From Hirudo medicinalis (lineage: Eukaryota; Annelida; Clitellata; Hirudinida; Hirudinidae): 64,000 nt of DNA. The stretch lies in assembly GCA_011800805.1 (NCBI GenBank), contig MPNW01000419.1, forward strand, positions 56,913-120,912, written 5' to 3'. Below, one piece after another: positions 57,213 to 64,000 of the stretch; the stretch's first letter is position 1; each line of letters opens with the position of its first letter. Under the pieces are notes generated by a model, which saw nothing but the letters and a program-made list of their open reading frames with translations, searched no databases and was not told the DNA's origin. The position numbers were made by a program, and so were the translations under genes.

Positions 57213-59794
57213 TTAATTTGTAAGAGATACCAGTTCTCCGCAAGTAATTGTAAATACAAAAATTATAAGCTTTTTATTAATAAGCGATGCTTCTAGATTT
57301 GTCTCAACCGCTAATTCTTTCAATAAAAAAATTCTCCTTGACGACAGGTCGACGCGCACGATCAAAATAATTAATTGTGTCACTTTTACCCTAATAAGTT
57401 CCAGCTTTTTTGTGTGCATTAATACAATAAAAAATAACAAGTAGTAACAACTAGAAACAGTGAAATGTATCCTCCCATTAAAAGTATTTTGAAAGGAAAG
57501 CATGAAATGCCATTAATAAAAACTGCAAAAAGTCTGATTTTATTTATTGAGCCTTTAAATTGTACTTAAATTCAATAATTGATATTGGTGAATTCTTGAA
57601 CAGACATATTCACATGATACTATTCAATCAGATAAAGTAAGTGGTGTCCCAAATCCTTTGCGATGATGATGAGAATTCATGCAACGTAATTGATTAAGAA
57701 AAATGTAAAAAGAAACAAGTGACGATCAGTAATGATCCTTTTCGGACAAGAACAGACTTTAGTTTCTAAGATTCTGATTTCTTCAAACGTAGCACAACCA
57801 TAGAAGATATTTAATTCTTTAATCTGTTGATTATTTCTTTCAAGTAAAAAAAATTTAATTCGAAATCAAATTTTCAATTTCGCCGAAAGCGAACACATTA
57901 CACGTGAGCACATCACGACATCAATTGGAAAAGATTTACGATTATTAAGCGATAAAATCGCAGATTTCATTAAGTTGAAAGCCAGCTTCCCACGCTTTGA
58001 AACCAGATGAACGTCAAAGGGCTGAAGCAAGACATCATTGTCTCGAACTGCTTCGAGACCGAGACTCCAAGGTGTTGGAAAACATTTTCAACAAATCTTT
58101 TACACATTCTTTCACATCTTCGGTCGACTGATGTTTTTTTCTAGAGTCGATTAAGTCAAAGGAATTAAAAATTAATAACAACAAACGACTTTATTGAAAA
58201 AAACTCATCTAAGATCCCACGTTACGAAACGAACCGACAAAATACATACGCATTTGCAAAAAGTATTTTCACAAGTCGAATTCCTGCAAGCTCGCCCGAG
58301 AACGGTTTCTAAAAACTAGAATCCTTTAGATATCAAAGCGCACGAAGTTTAAATATAAAAGAAGCCATTTTCTGAATGGAAACAGTGGAACAAATTCGTG
58401 TGATTTAGACGCCACGAACGTCGGAATGCGAAAACGAAATGAAAAAGAACACTTGGACAAATGCGTTCAATGTTTTTGGTCAGTAGATGAATTTAGATGA
58501 TTTAGTTCATCAAAAACGATGGAGACGTAGCGGCGTTTTTTGACTTTGAGTGGTTTTGAGTGATCGTAGATGTTATCTGGGCAAGTTCGTGATGATGAAA
58601 ATGATAAAATGATAATGCTGTTGATGATGAAAATGGTTCTATATATTCCAAAATAGTGGTGACGATGGCGAGTTAATTAGCGTAATGAGCACAAATTAAA
58701 ATGAGAGCCAGTTGTCCATTAAATCCAATAACCGTTTACCGCTTCCGTCACCGTCATATTCTGTCGCAAGTGTTACTGAGCAAGTGTCACGCTTTGTTCA
58801 ATGTTTCACTCATCGAGTGGGTTTTGTTGTTGCTGTTGATGATTGCCGATGATGATGATGATGATGACGATGACGATGACGATGATGATGATGCTGATGA
58901 TTGCACTGGTCGTTGATGAAGCAGAGATTGGAATCCTCCAAGATGTTCTCAATCCAATTCCGAGTTAAGTTCAGTGTTGTTGCCGTCTTCCACCATGGAC
59001 TCCTGAGTCAATCACTCAATCGTTAATCATTCAATCATACATTGATTTATTGTACTTCTTAGCATTGTCGTGTTACTTACATCGTGCGGAATAAAATAAA
59101 ATAAAATGAAATATTTTGCTAATCATTGTTAACAAATAAAAAAAGAGTTAATGCTTAACTCTCTATTCTCTAAATAAATAAATAAATAAATAAATGATTA
59201 AATAAATAAATAAATAACAAACTGCACCATCAAATTGGACCTCCTTTGTTAAAATTACAAAGCAGAAAATAATCAATTGTCAGTGTATTGTTCTTGAAAA
59301 GATCTTCAAACAAACACAAATGCAGACTTAAAAATAAAGCACATAGCGACAGTTGTTTGTTTGACGTGGCTTCGCGTGAGAACATTTCTAAAATTAGCAA
59401 CTAATACAACCGAAGATGTTCCCAGGGGCTTCCCAAGCTGTTTTCAGTTTCTACATCAAAAATTCTGAAAAATCCTTTGAAGCCCTCAAAAGTCACTTAT
59501 TGTAGGATGCTTTCAAGCCTTGCTTTCTTAAGCTATTTTGGCGATTATTAATACTATCACTATTATTATTATTATAATAAACAGCAAATTAATATTATGT
59601 ATACTATCATTTTGTTCTTTAACTTTTATAATTAAAAAATATCGGCATTATTATAATAATTATTATTAATATAATAATATTATTATTATTGACTGTTGTT
59701 GTTGTTGTTGTTACATGATATGATTATCGTAATTTTTGATGATTGATTTTTATTACAGCTGATTATTAATTACGATTATTATTATTATAAAACA
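57213..59794. other. 2.6-kb intergenic region
   Basis: Upstream of the CFAP119-like gene and downstream of the BCL2-family gene, both on the minus strand. Contains ATG/ACG repeats (58848-58895), (AAAT)n (59174-59215) and (GTT)n near 59693-59712. No gene recognised. Confidence 0.55.
59174..59215. repeat. (AAAT)n microsatellite
   Basis: AAATAAATAAAT with one GATTA interruption. Confidence 0.9.
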
Positions 59795-62700
59795 TTACTT
59801 ATTAATGATAACTGTTATTATTAGTGTAACAACAATAACAACCCATCCTCCTCGGTCGGCAATCCAAGAGGCGAATTTTTCCTCGAAATACTTGATGGTG
59901 AACTCCCTCATGGTGCCGGCCACCGAGGTGCCCATCCCTGCCAGGTGGACTGCTGACCTCGTCAGTCTGAAGACGAAGGCCACCTGCCTCCAACCTGCCC
60001 CATCGAGTCCAACGTTAGCAGAGAGGATTTCTTCGAACTTGCTGTACGAAGGACTGCCTGCCAACTCTGCTGCTAAGCTACCTGGAGACATTGCTGCTTG
60101 CTGGTTAAGAAAGGGTTAATGTTTATGATTTATTATTAATGCTAATTATCAGTTTAAATATTATCAGCTGCGTTGTATTTATTTTTATATATATATTTGT
60201 ATATATTTATTTATGTGTAGGCAAAATAAAACAGGAACACAAACGGTTAAAAAAAAAATACAAACGGTCATAAAGCAATGGTACCAGGCATTACATTAAT
60301 AATTAATTTCATGTATTTACTTTAAATTGTAACTAACGAGAGATTAACTAATTAGGTTAATTAGTGTTTAGTTGTTGATTTGTTCCGTCGAACACAAATG
60401 TGCCTCCAACAGAGCGCATCGTGCAGGTATGTGGTATGTTTATGGCTCCTTTCAAAGCGCAGGTATCCTCCTCATCTTCATCGATCAGGATGGAAGATTT
60501 TTCGTGGAACATTTAATTCCTAATTTATTGAACGTTATTCAAATAACCCTAGTATTAATCACACTTTCATCGTTTTGCAGCTTTAATGTTTGATCAATTA
60601 CACTTATAATATTAATCAATTAATATTCTTCTTCTCCTAATCTTCAATTAATATCGATTCTAATATAAAAAATTAACGTCTGAAGATGAAATCTGAAACT
60701 CAAAATGGCGTATTGTGCCACATTCTTGATCTGATCAAATGATGAAATAAGTAAAAGGTGGACTTAACCAACCGAGTTGAGTTGAGATTGAGTTGCATTG
60801 CGAACAGGAACGTATTGGTCAAGAGTCAGGCCTTCGACGTGTTAAGTGAAATTACAATTTATTTTCCAACAGATTCATAAAAATTATGTTTACACTGTTT
60901 AATTAACTGTTAATTAGTTGTGGTTAATTGTAATTATAATATTAATTATAATTGTGAGCACAACAATTATAGTTAATTACAATTATAGTCCATTGTAATT
61001 ATGGCAATTCTAATTAATTTTAATGACAACAATTATTAGTTAATCCTACTTATTGCTAAAATCGTAACAATTAATGAAATATACGAAATTGATCTTCAAG
61101 AAATTATTAAACTAATTGTCATTGTTGATTGTAACAATAATTGTTAAATAATTCATTTCAATCATTTAATCACCCAATTAGTTGAACTAACCAAACATGT
61201 ATTTATGTATTTTTTCCTCGATTTAATTTAATTTAAATTTCAATTTAATCAACCTTTGGCTTGATCGCTCTGCGTGCTCGGGTCTTCCTGAGACACAAAC
61301 CCTGCCATTTTGTAGTTGTCTGCTATGGCAGCCAGCTGATCTGCTATCCTGCCAAACAGTTCTTCCTTCTCTTCTGGCGTCTTCAGGTTGAAGGGCACGA
61401 TCGAAGATGAGGAAGAATTCTTGTCGCAGTCTGAGAATCGGTTGGTACTGGTTTGATTGACTTGATTAGAATTGCTTGTGCTTTAGTCATTGTTTGGTCA
61501 TTGGTGCGAGTTTTTCTCTCAATCCTAACTTCTAATTTTTTTTTTAATTTCTACTCTTTATTAGATCAATAATTCATAGCTTTTAAAGTAACTCCTAAAT
61601 TGACCTTAGATAATATATTAAGACAGTATATTTCAATCATTGGGGCGCACGAGGGTTCTACGACTGTGTTCCTTCACTGATCCCTTAACGAACGGACGAA
61701 AATGTCGTCCATGCGACCAGTCTCAAGCCACTGCTAGTGATTGTTGTTAATGTTGTGCATTTGGCTGTACATAAATTGAGACATCTTTTATTTCATCTTC
61801 GCTCAGAAAAGCTTAGGAAAAACTTGAAAAACAATGGTACCTCCGTCAACTTCGTCAGGGCACTCCATTTCGTTAGAGACGGGGCGGGTCTCCTTAGACC
61901 GATTCAAGTCTCTGAAGACGTCTGGTGGTAGGGGCATTCGTGGTCTTTGGGGCAAAAAGTCTGGCCCCCTACTCTTGGAATTGCTGTCAGAGGAGTAGCC
62001 GGCATGCTTGTATCGTTCCAGAAGTTTCCTCTCTTCTGGTCTCAATGGTCTGATGATGGTGTTAAGGTTGTCAGCTGACCTAGACCTATGATCTGATTGG
62101 TTGAAAAGTTGAAAAAAAAAGAAAAAAAGATGGCTATAAATAGTGTGTCTTTCGATTAACAATAGATATGTTGATATTTACATCATTCGCATATTTAAAT
62201 GAGTATGTTAATGAAACTTGATAGGAAACTTGTCTGTCAGATGACTAAGTAATTATTAATTAAATTCAATTAATTTAGGAATTAATCATCAAATTTATTA
62301 TAATTAGATTAATCAACTATTTACTTACTTTATCAACGTCACCAGTTGTTAAATCGTAAATTAGATTTGCCGAAGGGGTTACGTTACTGCATACGGCGGT
62401 AATGGCAACAGTCGCAATGTGTCGTGTTCGAAACCCAGCCTGCACTGCCGCAAGCGACCTTGGGAAGTAGCGTAGATGCTGTGTTTATTATGGCACTACA
62501 TAAATGAAGTACATCCACATTTACATAAATAATAAAAAAATAATAAAAAAATAAAAATAAAAATAAAACCTTTAACTGGTTTTCGTCCAAGTTTGAGTTT
62601 CTTCCTCCTCAGTTGATAAATGATTGCCTCAAAAAAGTTCCTGTTGTCCTTGACCTTTTCCTCGCTTTTGCTGGATTTTTTTGAGTGGTGACGTTTCTTG

Positions 62701-63497
62701 TGGGGCGTAAGGTAGGGCGACCTGATCGAGGGCTTCTCAGGGGAGACTAGGGTCGTGGCTAGGGGGACCTTCTCCTTCTGCCTCTTGAAGCTCTGTTGGA
62801 CTCGCTCCAGTGCCAGTCTGAAGGTGCTCTTCTTCTTGCGGTTGAGAAGTTCCTTATCTGGAAATTCGTAGTCCTCTGTACTGCTCGAGGAAGCGTGATC
62901 TTCCTCTTCGCCTGTCGCTACCGGGGGACGGTCTTTGGCGCAGGAAGATTCCGAGCTGTGACCCAAGCGCAGCCTGGAAATGTATTCTTCCTCCCTGATC
63001 TGAGAAGAAGCCCTGGCGACATAGGTTTTTTTGGGAGGGGTTGCTTTGTCTTTTCGCGATGGCTGAGGTGATTGGTCGATGTCATAGTAGTGGTGGTGGA
63101 CAGGCTCTTTGTCGTGGAATTGTCTGAAACTCTGGTAAACGTCGTTGAAGTCTTCGGCACTCGATCGATCGATTTGCTTTGCGCTGACGTACGAGACGTA
63201 CGTGTGTTCGTCTGCTTCCTCCTGTTGCTTCTCAGCGCCGAAGTAGTTCCTCAACAGACGCTCCTCGTCCGGCGTCAGATGCTTGAGGAACCTGTCGAGG
63301 ACCTTCCTTGCGTCTTCTGTCACCGAGGATTTGGAGACCTTGGAGACTTGGACCTGCCTCTTGATGGTTCGACCCCCGGAAACGACCGATGGCAGCTTCT
63401 CGTAGTCGCAGCTGTCGGTGCTGATGTTCCTCCTATGCCTGAGTTCCTGAGGTCTGGCAGAACGTAGAGATGAGGAGCAGACTAGGGTTGGATTCAT
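59795..63497 (-). CDS. BCL2-family protein with long N-terminal extension (BCL-G-like)
   Basis: Four exons in phase: 63497-62570, 62092-61841, 61430-61254, 60093-59795; 551 residues from the first in-frame ATG. About 380 N-terminal residues are Arg/Ser/Lys-rich and look disordered. Two related segments stand out (HLTPDEERLLRNYFG and PLRPEERKLLERYKHAGY). A BH3-like ELFGRIADQLAAIADNY lies in exon 3. Exon 4 has a BH1-like GLDGAGWRQVAFVFRLTR, then KYFEEKFASWIADRGGW (BH2), then a hydrophobic VVIVVTLIITVII tail that may anchor in membrane. Long N-terminus, BH3 and BH2 recall human BCL2L14 (BCL-G); BH1 recalls BAX/BCL2. It probably regulates or executes mitochondrial apoptosis; pro- or anti-death polarity cannot be told. 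Confidence 0.82.
62390..62520 (+). repeat. tRNA-derived SINE copy (BCL2-family gene intron 1)
   Basis: Contains GTGTTCGAAACCCAGCCTGC (B box plus acceptor half), ACTGCCGCAAGCGACC, then GGCACTACATAAATGAAGTA. It sits just inside the splice donor at 62569. Confidence 0.78.
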
Positions 63498-63607
63498 TGT
63501 CCTTCCGATCTTTTTATCCACTTTGATGCTGACGACGAGTCTAACATTTTCGAAGTTTTTCGCTGTGAATTTTTAATTCACATTTAAAATAACACTCGTG
63601 AGTAATA

Positions 63608-63611
63608 ATAG

Positions 63612-63688
<77 letters not shown>

Positions 63689-63691
63689 GCA
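63608..63691. repeat. (AAT)n microsatellite
   Basis: About 27 continuous AAT units, 110 bases upstream of the BCL2-family start codon. Confidence 0.96.
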
Positions 63692-63912
63692 ACAATAATA
63701 AATACTGCTCTTAGTTCATGAGGAGATAATTATTCCCATGAAGTATATTTTTTTTAGTCTTAGCTGATATAAATTCAAATACAATAAGTCTCTTTTAAAA
63801 CTAGCGATAATTTTGTTCATCCAAACAAATTCTATGCGTGACTTAACGAAGGAGTTTCAAAGAGAAACACAAATTGCGGATATGAGAAGGCTCATGTCGG
63901 ATGCAACAGGAA

Positions 63913-64000
63913 TAGATGGATGGATGGATGGATGGATGGATGGATGGATGGATGGATGGATGGATGATGGATGATGGATGGATGGATGGATGATGGATGG
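63913..64000. repeat. (ATGG)n microsatellite, continuing past the window
   Basis: ATGG units with ATGATGG variants up to the last base. Confidence 0.96.

Larger units (their letters stand above)
63498..64000. other. Upstream region of the BCL2-family gene with microsatellites
   Basis: No gene seen before the window ends. Confidence 0.5.

Noticed and set aside
1..64000. CRISPR arrays, operons, bacterial promoters or ribosome binding sites
   Set aside because: The tandem repeats lack unique spacers, and the genes are spliced eukaryotic genes.

Overview
The window is nuclear DNA of an animal. Genes are split into many short exons with GT/AG introns. The DNA is AT-rich, with abundant ATT, ATG and GTT microsatellites and a tRNA-derived SINE lying in introns. 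The gene set (MALT1-type paracaspase, BCL2-family protein, Lifeguard/TMBIM proteins, matrix metalloproteinase, transition-zone TMEM17, POT1, RFC5, PIGL) is metazoan. A spiralian invertebrate is my best guess, but I cannot name the species. Exon models were built by hand from splice sites, reading phase and family motifs. Where I say phases are consistent, every junction keeps one open frame.

Layout. (-) 364-4934: MALT1 paracaspase, running off the left edge. (+) 5674-14496: SLC18B1-like MFS transporter, 14 exons, with a 914-base assembly gap in intron 5. (-) 14889-15900: decayed Gypsy-type retroelement. (-) 16382-17377: CARD-like protein resembling BCL10. (-) 17996-19056: small acidic protein with a PIP-box-like motif. 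(-) 19565-21762: PTB-domain protein and a long ORF that may be its alternative tail. (+) 23902-24690 and (+) 25797-27440: two unrecognised genes. (+) 28970-32184: TMBIM/Lifeguard protein. (-) 33052-34191: minimal matrix metalloproteinase. (-) 34978-36001: TMEM17. (+) 36571-41343: POT1. (+) 42323-44930: PIGL. (-) 45841-49118: second TMBIM gene. (+) 50561-54314: RFC5. (-) 55047-57212: CFAP119-like ciliary protein. (-) 59795-63497: BCL2-family protein with a long N-terminal extension.

Functional themes. MALT1 and a BCL10-like CARD protein would be partners in one NF-kB-activating complex, and they lie 12 kb apart on the same strand. A BCL2-family gene and two TMBIM (Bax-inhibitor superfamily) genes add a cell-death theme. 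POT1, RFC5 and the PIP-box candidate concern telomeres and replication. TMEM17 and the CFAP119-like gene are ciliary. Animal genomes rarely keep functional clusters, so these neighbourhoods may be chance.

Most notable structural signals: (1) three separate duplications that each copied an exon 3' end or its 5' splice site (SLC18B1 exon 11, TMBIM exon 2 as a four-copy 23-bp array, RFC5 exon 7); (2) an intronic SINE family with a tRNA-like head whose acceptor-stem halves co-vary between copies; (3) two exact 127-bp duplications flanking a single N, which look like assembly artefacts and affect the metalloproteinase and PIGL; (4) an apparent one-base frameshift in the last exon of POT1.
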